A stretch of DNA of 35,706 bases from JBGSYN01 sp041750975 (GTDB lineage Bacteria; Pseudomonadota; Alphaproteobacteria; Geminicoccales; Geminicoccaceae). The notes under the pieces were generated by a model. The model was not told the origin of the DNA and ran no database searches. It was given only the letters and a program-made list of their open reading frames with translations. The stretch covers positions 1-35,706 of the forward strand of contig JBGSYN010000096.1 in NCBI GenBank assembly GCA_041750975.1. Reading direction: 5' to 3'. Within the stretch, counting starts at the first letter, position 1. The number at the start of each line of letters is the position of its first letter. Of this stretch, positions 27,608 to 35,235 are shown piece after piece. A program made the position numbers and the translations under genes.

Positions 27608-29281
27608 ATGCTCTCGATCAAGGGGCTCGAAATCGGCTTTCGGACCCGCCGCGGCGAGGTCGACGCGGTGCGCGGCATCAGCTTCGAGGTCGCCAAAGGC
27701 GAGACCCTGGGCATCGTCGGCGAATCCGGCTCCGGCAAATCCGTCACCTCATATGCCTTGATGCGCATTCTCGATGCTGGCGGCAGGATCAAGGCGGGCG
27801 ACATCGTCTATGGCGGCGTCGATCTTCGAGCCGCCAGCGAAAACGACATGCGGGATATCAGGGGCAGGGAGATTTCGATGATCTTCCAGAACTCGAGGGC
27901 GGCGCTCAATCCGATCCGCAAGGTCGGCCGTCAGCTCGAGGATGTGCTCTGCCGTCATGCGAGGGCCACGCGCAGCACAGCCAAGCGCGAGGCCGTCAAG
28001 GCGCTCGAAGCGGTCCGCATCCGGGACGCCGAGGCGCGCTATCAAGCCTATCCGTTCGAGCTCTCGGGCGGCATGTGCCAGAGGGTCGTCATCGCCATGG
28101 CGCTCGCCTGCGATCCGAAGCTTCTGATCGCGGACGAACCCACCACCGGGCTCGATATCACGACGCAAAAGGCGGTCATGGACCTGGTGCTGGAGCTGAT
28201 CCGGGAACGGGCGATGAGCGCCATCCTGATCTCGCACGATCTCGGCCTCGCCGCTCAATATTGCGATCGGATCATGGTGATGAAGGATGGCGAGATCGTC
28301 GAGACCGGCGCTTCGGCGCGGCTGTTTTCAGCGCCCGGCCACCCCTACACCCGAAAGCTGGTCGACGCGACGCCGCGCGAGGGAGCCTCAATTCGAAGCC
28401 TGCTGCCGGCGGAGCTGCGAACGCCGCTCGAGGATCATAGTCCCGGCAACTGGCCCCTGCTCGAGGTTCGCAACCTGGTCAAGACCTTCGCCGGCAAGAG
28501 CGGGCCGGTCCATGCCGTCAAGGATATCTCCTTCACCGTCAACCAGGGCCAGAGCGTCGGCCTCGTGGGCGAATCGGGTTGCGGCAAGTCCACGACCTCC
28601 TCGATGATCGTCCGGCTGCTCGATCCGACCAGCGGTGCCTTGATCTTCGAGGGCACCGATCTCGCCGAAACCCCGTCGCGGGGATTCGCCCGGGATCCCA
28701 GGCGGGCGCGGATCCAGATGGTGTTTCAGGACGCCACCGATGCCTTGAATCCGCGCCATACCGCCCGCCAGAGCATCGGCGATCCGCTCTATCGCCTCAC
28801 CGGCCTAGGCGGCCGCGATGCGAACGCGCGCATCGACGAGATCGCCGATCTGGTCGGCCTGCCGCGCCCGCTGCTCGACCGCTTTCCACACCAGCTTTCA
28901 GGCGGCCAGAAGGCGCGGGTCGGCATCGGCCGCGCCATCGCGGTCGAGCCCAAGCTGCTCATCCTCGACGAGCCGACCGCCGCCCTCGATGTCTCGATCC
29001 AGGCCTTGATCCTCAATCTCCTGGCCGATCTCCGCCAGCGGCTCGGCATGACCTACCTCTTCGTCAGCCACGACCTCCGCGTCGTCCGCCTCCTCTGCGA
29101 CCACGTCATCGTCATGCGCGAAGGCGCGATCGTCGAGCAAGGGCCGACCGACAAGGTCATGTCCCGCCCCGACCACGACTACACCAGAGAACTCCTCGCA
29201 GCGGCACCCAAGCCGCCGGTGAGATTAACGGCCGAAAAGGCCGACCCACCGGAGCGGTTCCCTCGCGCACTAAGCGCATGA
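27608..29281 (+). CDS. Fused double ABC ATPase (DppD-DppF type)
   Basis: The 557-aa protein joins two ATP-binding domains that are usually separate DppD and DppF subunits. In the first half are Walker A GESGSGKS (38-45), signature LSGGMCQRV and Walker B LLIADEPTTGLD. In the second half are GESGCGKST, LSGGQKARVG and LLILDEPTAALD. H-loops (ISHDLG, VSHDLR) follow each. The C-terminal HPYTRKLVDATP-type stretch after domain 1 is the oligopeptide-transporter tail. The signature in domain 1 has MCQ instead of QQQ or MRQ, a mild variation. It completes the importer operon. Its end touches a metY-like scrap on the other strand. Confidence 0.95.
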   Translation: MLSIKGLEIGFRTRRGEVDAVRGISFEVAKGETLGIVGESGSGKSVTSYALMRILDAGGRIKAGDIVYGGVDLRAASENDMRDIRGREISMIFQNSRAALNPIRKVGRQLEDVLCRHARATRSTAKREAVKALEAVRIRDAEARYQAYPFELSGGMCQRVVIAMALACDPKLLIADEPTTGLDITTQKAVMDLVLELIRERAMSAILISHDLGLAAQYCDRIMVMKDGEIVETGASARLFSAPGHPYTRKLVDATPREGASIRSLLPAELRTPLEDHSPGNWPLLEVRNLVKTFAGKSGPVHAVKDISFTVNQGQSVGLVGESGCGKSTTSSMIVRLLDPTSGALIFEGTDLAETPSRGFARDPRRARIQMVFQDATDALNPRHTARQSIGDPLYRLTGLGGRDANARIDEIADLVGLPRPLLDRFPHQLSGGQKARVGIGRAIAVEPKLLILDEPTAALDVSIQALILNLLADLRQRLGMTYLFVSHDLRVVRLLCDHVIVMREGAIVEQGPTDKVMSRPDHDYTRELLAAAPKPPVRLTAEKADPPERFPRALSA

Positions 29282-29470
29282 CCTCAGCGGCTTTTGGATT
29301 TTCATGAAACGCGCGGCGACTCCTGCCCCTTGGGCGCGGGACGCGGCGCTGTCGCCGGCCTTGAGTGCCTGATCGAAATCGGCGATGATGTCGTTGATAT
29401 GCTCGATCCCGACCGAAAGTCGGGTTTTGCCGTTGGTGAAGCCGGTCGCGATCTCTAAGCGCTGTTTCAT
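29270..29470 (-). pseudogene. C-terminal fragment of a metY-like PLP enzyme
   Basis: The leftward frame reads KQRLEIATGFTNGKTRLSVG then IEHINDIIADFDQALKAGDS. This aligns with the last 40 residues of the intact enzyme at 31960-33273 (ERLATGVTDGYIRLSVG, IEHIDDIIADLDQALLAAS). It differs at many positions, so it is a diverged paralogue rather than a recent copy. The rest of that protein, including the PLP lysine domain, is absent; sequence upstream of 29470 is unrelated. The fragment overlaps the stop of the ABC ATPase gene by 12 bp. Confidence 0.78.
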
Positions 29471-29831
29471 TGGCGCCAGAATTGACGCTGGCGCTGTTGA
29501 TAGCTCGGCGCAATCTGCCGGCACCAATATTGCTGTCGTCGGTTAGAGTAGATGTCGTCTTGGTATTCTTGCTCAATACTTGCTGTTGTGCTCGCTTGAC
29601 AGGGTAAAGCTGGCTTTCCCATAGTGGTCCGTTCTTCCGCCCGGGCGTTCAATCCCGCGACAGGCCCATCGGCGGGAAGAACACCCTCACGAAGCCGTGG
29701 GGGCAGTTCCATCGCGAACCCCCTTTTCTTTTGCTTCGTGCGCACAAACTTCCCGCCCATAGCCACTTTCGACCCAACTCCAGCAGTCGAGCCGCCACAT
29801 CCAACCGTCAGGCCAGATAGGAGAGACCGAA
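29471..29831. other. Intergenic region with a possible promoter
   Basis: No gene is supported here. A TTGACA at 29596-29601 with CATAGT at 29620-29625 (18-bp spacing) is a plausible sigma-70-like promoter for the two rightward genes that follow. It would leave a leader of about 200 bases containing GC-rich inverted repeats around 29640-29710, which could be regulatory. Confidence 0.35.
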
Positions 29832-30332
29832 ATGACCCAAGTAGAGCCGACCCGCCGCGCCTTTCTTGTCGCCGGCGCCGCCACCGCCGGGGCAGCGCTA
29901 GCGACCGGCAGCTTTGGCGTTCTCTTGCCGGCCCGCGCGCAAGGCCTCGCGCCGACGCCTTCGATGCGCGGCGGGTCCAACAACTATCTTCCGGGTGCTC
30001 CGATCGTCGAGCGTATCGGCGGTGGCGGCTTTTGGATGGCGGGCAGCGTGCGCCGCGCCGGTGACGGCGCCCCGCTCGAAGGCGTACGCATCCAAATCTG
30101 GGCGCACACGACCGAAGGGCACGAGCGTGACCCACACAGCCACGGCGCCACACTGACGAACGCGGACGGTGCGTTCCGGCTGGAGATGCCGCAGATCGTC
30201 CCCGCCTTCGGCCAGCCGCACAGCCATCTGGCCTATGACGGAGACGCCTTCGAGACCGTCTTCCTACGCCCCGTGATGCCGAGCGCGCGCGACACCAGCC
30301 TCAACGCACACTTCGTGCTCCAGCCGGTCTGA
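29832..30332 (+). CDS. Tat-exported intradiol-dioxygenase-fold (transthyretin-like) protein
   Basis: 166 aa. A twin-arginine signal (TRRAFLVAGAAT, residues 7-18) is followed by an AAAAG-type hydrophobic core and cleavage near PARAQG. The mature part has FWMAGSVRRAGDGAPLEGVRI, VQIWAHTTEG-like strands, then GAFRLEMPQI, the beta-sandwich layout of the intradiol dioxygenase C-terminal family. Two tyrosines and two histidines would be needed for catalytic iron in true dioxygenases. Here several histidines are present (DPHSHGA, GQPHSHLAYDG) but the tyrosine pattern is incomplete, so catalysis is unproven. AGGAGA eight bases upstream supports the ATG. A ferric-reductase-type membrane protein follows five bases after the stop. 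Confidence 0.78.
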   Translation: MTQVEPTRRAFLVAGAATAGAALATGSFGVLLPARAQGLAPTPSMRGGSNNYLPGAPIVERIGGGGFWMAGSVRRAGDGAPLEGVRIQIWAHTTEGHERDPHSHGATLTNADGAFRLEMPQIVPAFGQPHSHLAYDGDAFETVFLRPVMPSARDTSLNAHFVLQPV

Positions 30333-30337
30333 TCGGA

Positions 30338-30949
30338 GTGGTTCCGGTCCGCGCGATCCTGATCTGGGTCGCGCTTGGGACCGCCATCGCCGTGCCGATC
30401 GCCGTCGCCGCGACAAGCCCGCTGCTCGCGTGGCGCGATCCGGTCTACATCGCAGCCGGTTTCGCCGGGGTCGTCGCAATGGCGCTGGTCCTCATTCAGC
30501 CCTTGCTGGCAGGGGGATATCTGCCAGGTCTGCCCGGGCGGCACGGACGGCGCGTCCATCGTTGGATCGGGGGTGCGCTGGTCGTGGCGGTCGTGGTCCA
30601 TGTCGCTGGGCTGTGGCTGACCAGCCCGCCCGACGTGATCGACGCGCTTCTCTTCGTTTCGCCGACGCCGTTCTCCGTCTGGGGCGTTGTCGCCATGTGG
30701 GCACTGTTCGCCGCAGCGTTACTGGCCGCACTCCGTTGGCGGCTGCGTATCCGGCCACAGCTTTGGCGCCTCGGTCACACAGCACTCGCAGCGGTGGTCG
30801 TCGTGGGCAGCGTGGTCCACGCGATGCTGATCGAGGGGACGATGGGGACGACGTCGAAGGCAGCACTCTGTGCGTTGGCCCTCGCGGCAATCATAAAGGT
30901 CTTGGTCGATCTGCGCTCCTGGACCCTTGTGACGCGGCTGAGGGTTTGA
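30338..30949 (+). CDS. Ferric-reductase-like transmembrane haem protein
   Basis: The 203-aa protein has about six helices and belongs to the ferric reductase-like transmembrane family (PF01794; relatives include MsrQ and NOX-type cores). Four histidines form two evenly spaced pairs, H74/H88 (RRVHRW, VVVHVAG) and H147/H161 (RLGHTAL, SVVHAML). Each pair is 14 residues apart, the expected pattern for two bis-histidine b haems across the membrane. There is no cytosolic FAD/NAD domain, as in MsrQ. The start is a GTG at 30338, almost joined to the previous stop; the ribosome binding site is unclear and coupling is likely. It is probably the electron donor to the exported partner. Confidence 0.82.
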   Translation: MVPVRAILIWVALGTAIAVPIAVAATSPLLAWRDPVYIAAGFAGVVAMALVLIQPLLAGGYLPGLPGRHGRRVHRWIGGALVVAVVVHVAGLWLTSPPDVIDALLFVSPTPFSVWGVVAMWALFAAALLAALRWRLRIRPQLWRLGHTALAAVVVVGSVVHAMLIEGTMGTTSKAALCALALAAIIKVLVDLRSWTLVTRLRV

Positions 30950-31183
30950 GGATCGCCCGGGACCGAGGGCACATAATCTCACCGCCGTCGCAGATTCCGT
31001 CGCGCCGTCAACACACCCATTGCATGCCCTGTTCTGGCGCGCCTTCCTCGACGATAGCGTGACCACGAATGAGCAATAGTTTCTACGAGACCACGTCGCC
31101 ACCGGCAGTCCTCTAAGCGACCAACCATTCCGTACCTACCGACAAACACGACAGCGTCACAGTCCGACAAATAGTGAAAAAGT

Positions 31184-31200
31184 AAGGGGTCCCTTTTTTC
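31184..31200. terminator. Weak bidirectional terminator candidate
   Basis: A short AAGGG...CCCTT inverted repeat is followed by a run of Ts rightwards. Leftwards it is followed by ACTTTTTC. It lies just past the dddL stop (31209). The two-base loop of the full stem is too tight, so only a shortened stem could form. Confidence 0.35.
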
Positions 31201-31208
31201 CTTGCCGT

Positions 31209-31904
31209 TCAGGCTTTCCTTGTCGCCCGCTTGAAGACCAGTTTCTGGTCGGCCAGCTTGTCGATCGGCCCATGCCAGGCATAGGCCAGAAGTGACGGCT
31301 CGTTGTCACCGACGGTGATGCGATGCATCCGGCCCGGCGGGTTGAAGATCAGCGAGCCCGGCGCATAGACGCCCTCGTCGTTCTCGCTTACCGCACCGGA
31401 GAGGGTGTAATAGCTTTCGGTCAGACCCTCGTGGGTATGCGCCGGATAAGTACATTTCGGGCCGAAGAGAACGACCCCAAGGATGAGCTCTGCCGTGAGA
31501 ACGGGTCCGTGCGGGCCGGCGAACTCGGCATAGGCGAACTTCTTGCCAAGGCCCGGCGGAACCTTCTCGTAGCCATATTGCCAGGTGAGCTCCGAAGCGA
31601 TCGCCTCGATGGCACGGATGATCGATTGGGTGGCCTCGCGCCGGCCCTGGTCGAAGGCGCGCTGGAGATGGGCCGTTACCGGCTTCTCTTCGGATTGGCG
31701 ATGCAGCACCCGGGGGTTTGCTGCGAGCGTGCGACCGATACTCTCGCGCACCGCCCGCTGGTGGCTGCGGATTCGCGCCGAACCGCCCGCCTTGCCGCGG
31801 CGGTAAAGTTCCGCGAATTCCTGCAAAAGGTAGCCCCAGTTGGGCACGTCCTGGAGCAACGGCGCATCCGTCGTCAAGTCCACTGCTGCTGTGTGATCCG
31901 CCAT
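31209..31904 (-). CDS. dddL: DMSP lyase, DddL family (cupin)
   Basis: 231 aa, matching DddL in length and motif order. DddL cleaves dimethylsulphoniopropionate to acrylate and dimethyl sulphide. The N-terminal helical part has WGYLLQEFAELYRRGKAGGS and KPVTAHLQRAFDQGR. The cupin barrel carries CTYPAHTHEGLTESYYTLSG, giving H156, H158 and E163 as metal ligands with nearby tyrosines, and APGSLIFNPPGRMHRI, giving H194. Conserved TWQYGYEKVPPGL precedes the barrel. These are the DddL landmarks as I recall them. It lies 55 bp downstream of metY on the same strand, so the two may share a transcript. Uncharacterised DddL-like paralogues exist, so activity is likely but not certain. Confidence 0.82.
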   Translation of the reverse strand: MADHTAAVDLTTDAPLLQDVPNWGYLLQEFAELYRRGKAGGSARIRSHQRAVRESIGRTLAANPRVLHRQSEEKPVTAHLQRAFDQGRREATQSIIRAIEAIASELTWQYGYEKVPPGLGKKFAYAEFAGPHGPVLTAELILGVVLFGPKCTYPAHTHEGLTESYYTLSGAVSENDEGVYAPGSLIFNPPGRMHRITVGDNEPSLLAYAWHGPIDKLADQKLVFKRATRKA

Positions 31905-31959
31905 TCATCGACCAATGCCGAAATGGACAAGGTGGTCCATATGGGACGAAGGGCGCCCC

Positions 31960-33273
31960 TTATTCCGCCGCCAAGGGTGTAGCCGTCGACGCCGCCAGCA
32001 GCGCCTGATCGAGGTCGGCGATGATGTCGTCGATGTGCTCTATCCCCACCGATAGCCGGATATAGCCGTCCGTAACGCCGGTGGCGAGGCGCTCCTCGGT
32101 CGAGAGCTGGCTGTGCGTGGTCGTTGCCGGATGGATCGCGAGCGAGCGGGCATCGCCGATATTGGCGACGTGATAGAAGAGCTTCAGGGAATCGATGAAG
32201 CGCTGGCCCGCCTCTTTGCCGCCGGCAAGCTCGAAACCCAAAAGGCCTCCATAGTAGCCCCCCAGATATTTGTCGGCGCGCTCCTTGGCGTAGCCCTGCA
32301 TCAGGCCCGGGTAGATTACTTTCGTGACATTCTCGTACTTTTGCAGGAATGCGGCGACGGCCGCCGCATTGCAGCTGTGCTCGCGGATCCTAAGGGCCAC
32401 GGTCTCGAGCCCCTGGATGAAAAGGAACGCGTTGAACGGGCTTGCCGCATAGCCGAGATCGCGCTGGATCGTCACCCGCGCCTTGATGATGTAGGCGACG
32501 GGCCCCAGGGGTTTCGTCGCCTGGGTCCAGACCGCACCATGATAGCTCGGATCGGGCGTGTTCAGCATTGGAAAGCGTTGGCTGTGCTTCTCCCAGTCGA
32601 ACTTGCCGCTATCCACGATGAGCCCGCCGATCGAAGTGCCGTGGCCGCCGATATATTTGGTGGTCGAATAGACGATGATATGCGCGCCATGATCGAACGG
32701 CCTGCAAATGATGGGGGCTGCCGTGTTGTCCATGATCAAGGGGACGCCAAGTTCCTCGCCGATCGCTGCGACCTCGGCGATGGGGAACACTTCGAGCTTG
32801 GGGTTGGGCAGGGTCTCCGCATAAAACGCGCGCGTCCGTTCGTCGACGGCGCTCCGGAACGCCTCGGGATCCCTCGGATCGACGAACCGGACCTCGATGC
32901 CCTGGTTCTTGAAGGTGTTCGAAAAGAGGTTCCAAGTGCCGCCATAGAGATCGGTCGAGCTGACGATATTATCGCCGGTACCGGCGATGTTCTGGATCGA
33001 CATCGCCGTCGCCGCCTGGCCCGAGGCGCACAACAGGCTCGCGGCACCGCCCTCGATCGCCGCCATGCGCTGCTCGAACACGTCGTTCGTCGGGTTCATC
33101 AGCCGCGTATAGACATTGCCCAGCTCCGAAAGCTCGAACAGGGCTGCCGCATGGGCCGTGCTGTTGAACTGGTAGGACGTCGTCTGATAAATCGGCACGG
33201 CGACCGCGTTGGTCGCGGGATCATGGCGGAAGCCTGCATGCAGTGCTAGCGTCTCGGGACGATGACCGGTCAT
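31960..33273 (-). CDS. metY: O-acetylhomoserine sulfhydrylase (aminocarboxypropyltransferase)
   Basis: 437 aa, normal for MetY. It is a PLP enzyme of the Cys/Met metabolism family that makes homocysteine from O-acetylhomoserine and sulphide. The N-terminus TLALHAGFRHDPATNAVAVP and the stretch NVYTRLMNPTNDVFEQRMAA are typical. PLP is held by K206 in YSTTKYIGGHGT, and the C-terminus has HPATTTHSQLSTEERLATGV. The ATG at 33273 is supported by GAGGT seven bases upstream. The gene is followed by dddL. Its promoter region ends at the tRNA-derived repeat at 33392, so element insertion lies only about 120 bp upstream. Confidence 0.93.
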   Translation of the reverse strand: MTGHRPETLALHAGFRHDPATNAVAVPIYQTTSYQFNSTAHAAALFELSELGNVYTRLMNPTNDVFEQRMAAIEGGAASLLCASGQAATAMSIQNIAGTGDNIVSSTDLYGGTWNLFSNTFKNQGIEVRFVDPRDPEAFRSAVDERTRAFYAETLPNPKLEVFPIAEVAAIGEELGVPLIMDNTAAPIICRPFDHGAHIIVYSTTKYIGGHGTSIGGLIVDSGKFDWEKHSQRFPMLNTPDPSYHGAVWTQATKPLGPVAYIIKARVTIQRDLGYAASPFNAFLFIQGLETVALRIREHSCNAAAVAAFLQKYENVTKVIYPGLMQGYAKERADKYLGGYYGGLLGFELAGGKEAGQRFIDSLKLFYHVANIGDARSLAIHPATTTHSQLSTEERLATGVTDGYIRLSVGIEHIDDIIADLDQALLAASTATPLAAE

Positions 33274-33391
33274 GGATTACACCTCTGTTGCAAAATGTTG
33301 CGGCGGTTCGCTTGGCGGTACCTGGCTGGGCTGAGCCCGTCATTAAAGACAATGGTCATGCGGCCCTGGCCCCTGAATCTTAGCCCCATCT

Positions 33392-33437
33392 TTGGTGCGC
33401 CCGACAGGATTCGAACCTGTGACCCCCAGATTAGGAA
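33392..33437. repeat. Distal attachment-site copy (tRNA-Arg 3' half duplicate)
   Basis: These 46 bp are identical to 34360-34405, covering the tRNA CCA end, T-arm and 3' anticodon arm. Beyond 33437 the sequence diverges (AACTGATATT instead of TCTGGTGCTC), so no functional tRNA can be made here. Confidence 0.92.
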
Positions 33438-33546
33438 ACTGATATTTTCACAGTACATAGCAGCACACTTAGTCCGTAAGCCATTGAAAGATTGAGCGCT
33501 TTGTATTCATAGCAGAACATAAGGCAACGCTGTATACCCTCGATTC

Positions 33547-33563
33547 TTGGTGCAACAGCGGTG
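33547..33563. repeat. 17-bp direct repeat, left copy
   Basis: TTGGTGCAACAGCGGTG occurs here and at 34302-34318, in the same orientation, 110 bp inside the left boundary and about 40 bp inside the right one. The left copy is followed by a further CAAC, giving an internal GTGCAAC repeat. These could be recombinase arm-type or excisionase sites. Confidence 0.75.
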
Positions 33564-33649
33564 CAACGGGGTTTCTCATTGGCTTCGATCTTTAGACATA
33601 GCCACGAGTTTATGATAGTATACTAGAATTAAATACATAACTATTTTTT

Positions 33650-33958
33650 ATGAAAAATTCCCAAGCGACCATGCAGATGCCCCAGTACAAGTGCCACAAA
33701 AGAGTATGGGCACTCAAGATTCATGTGATTGCTGTAGAAGAAGAGTCTAATGGTGGTGTTTCAAGAGTAGAGATTACCCCCAAAGATGAGGGCTACGCGC
33801 CTTTTGAGGTGTGTAAAGAGTACTACGAAAAACATAAACCAGAAGCAGGAGGGTACTACGTTCAATATGAAGATGGTTATGAACCATACTCACCAGCAAA
33901 CGCTTTTGAGGAAGGTTATTCTCCTATAGCAGTTACCAATACCACACGCCAAAGATAG
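33650..33958 (+). CDS. Small phage-type protein of the mini-element
   Basis: 102 aa. From the third methionine the sequence reads MPQYKCHKRVWALKIHVIAV, then ITPKDEGYAPFEVCKEYYEK, then PEAGGYYVQYEDGYEPYSPA and AFEEGY. It resembles small hypothetical proteins of tailed phages and prophages that share the CHKxVWALKI and YVxYEDGYxSxSPAxAFExGY pattern. Function is unknown. The ATG at 33650 is the first, but ATGs at 33671 and 33677 (MQM, MPQ) may be the true start; none has a clear binding site. A -10-like TATACT is at 33619-33624. The low GC content contrasts with the chromosome. Confidence 0.78.
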   Translation: MKNSQATMQMPQYKCHKRVWALKIHVIAVEEESNGGVSRVEITPKDEGYAPFEVCKEYYEKHKPEAGGYYVQYEDGYEPYSPANAFEEGYSPIAVTNTTRQR

Positions 33959-33962
33959 GTTT

Positions 33963-34202
33963 TTACACTATAAATAGTGTTATTAATTGGACAACTAAAG
34001 ATGCCACTGATGCGGTAGCTAAGACTACAACCGACCAAAACATCCAACGAACAGTCTGCTTAGCATAATTTGCCGTTTCCACCTGCGCCTGCGCCAATCT
34101 CACCTGAAGTTGCAGTTCACGTTTTCCCATCTCAGGTGAATCAGGTCTGGCTGATGTCTCCCCCAATTCAACAAGCGACATCTCGGATATTTTTTTGCTC
34201 AT
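33963..34202 (-). CDS. Small single-pass membrane protein of the mini-element
   Basis: 79 aa from an ATG at 34202, preceded by AGGAAGGGA. Ten further in-frame codons upstream are less likely. The first half is polar (MSKKISEMSLVELGETSARP, then REVQLQVRLAQAQ-like heptads suggesting a coiled coil, about 30-52). The C-terminus is one hydrophobic helix (MFWSVVVLATASVASLVVQLITLFIV, about 53-78). It converges with the other element gene, four bases apart. This layout, short coiled coil plus a C-terminal anchor, is common among phage and plasmid accessory proteins. No specific role is claimed. Confidence 0.68.
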   Translation of the reverse strand: MSKKISEMSLVELGETSARPDSPEMGKRELQLQVRLAQAQVETANYAKQTVRWMFWSVVVLATASVASLVVQLITLFIV

Positions 34203-34301
34203 TCCCTTCCTTAACCCCCTTTTGGAGTGCAACTTTCACTCAGTGTTTGGAGAGATTTGGCTAGATACTACCTACTATGGACTGCTAGTCTAAGCTAAAA
34301 A

Positions 34302-34318
34302 TTGGTGCAACAGCGGTG
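34302..34318. repeat. 17-bp direct repeat, right copy
   Basis: This is identical to 33547-33563 over 17 bp and is then followed by AACTGG rather than CAACGG. It is located between the membrane-protein gene and the tRNA end of the element. Confidence 0.75.
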
Positions 34319-34360
34319 AACTGGCTACTTCAATAAAGCAACCTAACCCATTGAAATGAT

Positions 34361-34437
34361 TGGTGCGCCCGACAGGATTCGAACCTGTGACCCCCAGATT
34401 AGGAATCTGGTGCTCTATCCTACTGAGCTACGAGCGC
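34361..34437 (-). tRNA. tRNA-Arg (anticodon CCT)
   Basis: Read leftwards it is a complete 77-nt tRNA including encoded CCA. The acceptor stem pairs GCGCTCG with CGGGCGC with one G-U. The D-arm contains AGCTCAGTAGGATAGAGC, the anticodon stem is CCAGA/TCTGG with loop TTCCTAA, and the T-arm is CACAGG/CCTGT around TTCGAAT. The anticodon CCT reads AGG. The 3' half serves as the attachment site of the adjacent mini-element, and the element restores the 3' sequence exactly, leaving the tRNA intact. Confidence 0.97.
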
Positions 34438-34463
34438 ACAACCATCCTGATATCAGGACTCCC

Positions 34464-35225
34464 GTGCCAGCGGCAAGATTCGAGCGACGGTTCCTGGCTC
34501 ATTTCCTGCTCGGGTTGGCGTTTCTCCTGGGCTTGTCCGATCTGCGCGCCGAGCCCGTCATCAATCGCGTCATCGCGGTCGAGGGGCCGGGCGAACTCCG
34601 CCTTGCCGATGAGCGGGCCGTGCTCCTTGCCAACATCGTCATTCCGCTCGAGCCGGCGCGCGCCGAGACCGAGGCTTGGCTCGAGCGCCTCGTCGGCGAA
34701 GCGGTGGAGATCGACTATCTGACCACCGAGCCCGACCGCTGGGAGCGTTTCCCGGTTGTTCTCCATGATGGAGCCGGCGCCGATATCGCATTGCAACTGG
34801 TCGAAGCCGGCCTCGCTCTGGTCGAACCGAACGTTGCAGACAATCTCAAAGCCCTGCTCGCCGCCGAAGAATGGGCGAGAACGTCGCGAAGCGGTTTCTG
34901 GAGCGACGGCAGCTATGCCATTCAGCCCGCCACCATGGTCGCCTCGGATCCACCCACCTACGCCATCGTCGAGGGCGTCGTCCGGAGCGTCGGCGAGGGC
35001 GGCTACCATGCCTATCTCAATTTCACGGACAACTGGCGAACGGACTTCTCCGCGAGGTTTGTCGGCAGCAACCTTGAGGACCTCCTGCCCGGCCGATCGC
35101 TTCAGGATCTGGTCGGCCACACCGTCCGCATCCGTGGCTGGGCATTCGAGGCCAACGGCCCGATGATCGAAATCGAGAATGCCTCGCAGCTCGAGGTCCT
35201 TCCAAGCACCGATGCCGACCACTAA
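34464..35225 (+). CDS. Secreted staphylococcal-nuclease-like protein
   Basis: The 253-aa protein begins at a GTG at 34464, chosen because the frame before it runs into the tRNA gene and because it yields a clean signal peptide (RFERRFLAHFLLGLAFLLGL, then DLRAEP). The mature part has an OB-type SNase core (VINRVIAVEGPGELRLADERAVLLANI, LERLVGEAVEIDYLT, VEAGLALVEPNVADN and RTSRSGFWSDGSY). The usual DGDT and R35/E43 pattern is replaced (GPGELRL, IVIPLEP), so the fold may be non-catalytic. A second beta-domain (IVEGVVRSVGEGGYHAYLNF) follows. Related proteins are annotated as thermonuclease family. An M48 protease gene follows 10 bp later, probably in one operon. Confidence 0.78.
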   Translation: MPAARFERRFLAHFLLGLAFLLGLSDLRAEPVINRVIAVEGPGELRLADERAVLLANIVIPLEPARAETEAWLERLVGEAVEIDYLTTEPDRWERFPVVLHDGAGADIALQLVEAGLALVEPNVADNLKALLAAEEWARTSRSGFWSDGSYAIQPATMVASDPPTYAIVEGVVRSVGEGGYHAYLNFTDNWRTDFSARFVGSNLEDLLPGRSLQDLVGHTVRIRGWAFEANGPMIEIENASQLEVLPSTDADH

Positions 35226-35235
35226 ATAGCGCATC

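Larger units (their letters stand above)
33392..34405. mobile_element. Integrase-less mini-element inserted at tRNA-Arg(CCT)
   Basis: A 46-bp perfect direct repeat bounds the region: 33392-33437 and 34360-34405. The right copy is the 3' half of the tRNA gene, from the anticodon loop to CCA. The intervening DNA, about 968 bp per unit, is markedly AT-rich compared with both flanks. It carries two small phage-type genes and a 17-bp direct repeat near both ends. This is the classic signature of tyrosine-recombinase integration into a tRNA 3' end. No integrase or excisionase is encoded inside, so it is either a non-autonomous element mobilised in trans or a remnant after internal deletion. Confidence 0.82.

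Noticed and set aside
33392..33437. A second tRNA gene
   Set aside because: Only the 3' half is present; the 5' acceptor, D-arm and anticodon 5' strand are missing, so it is an attachment-site duplicate.
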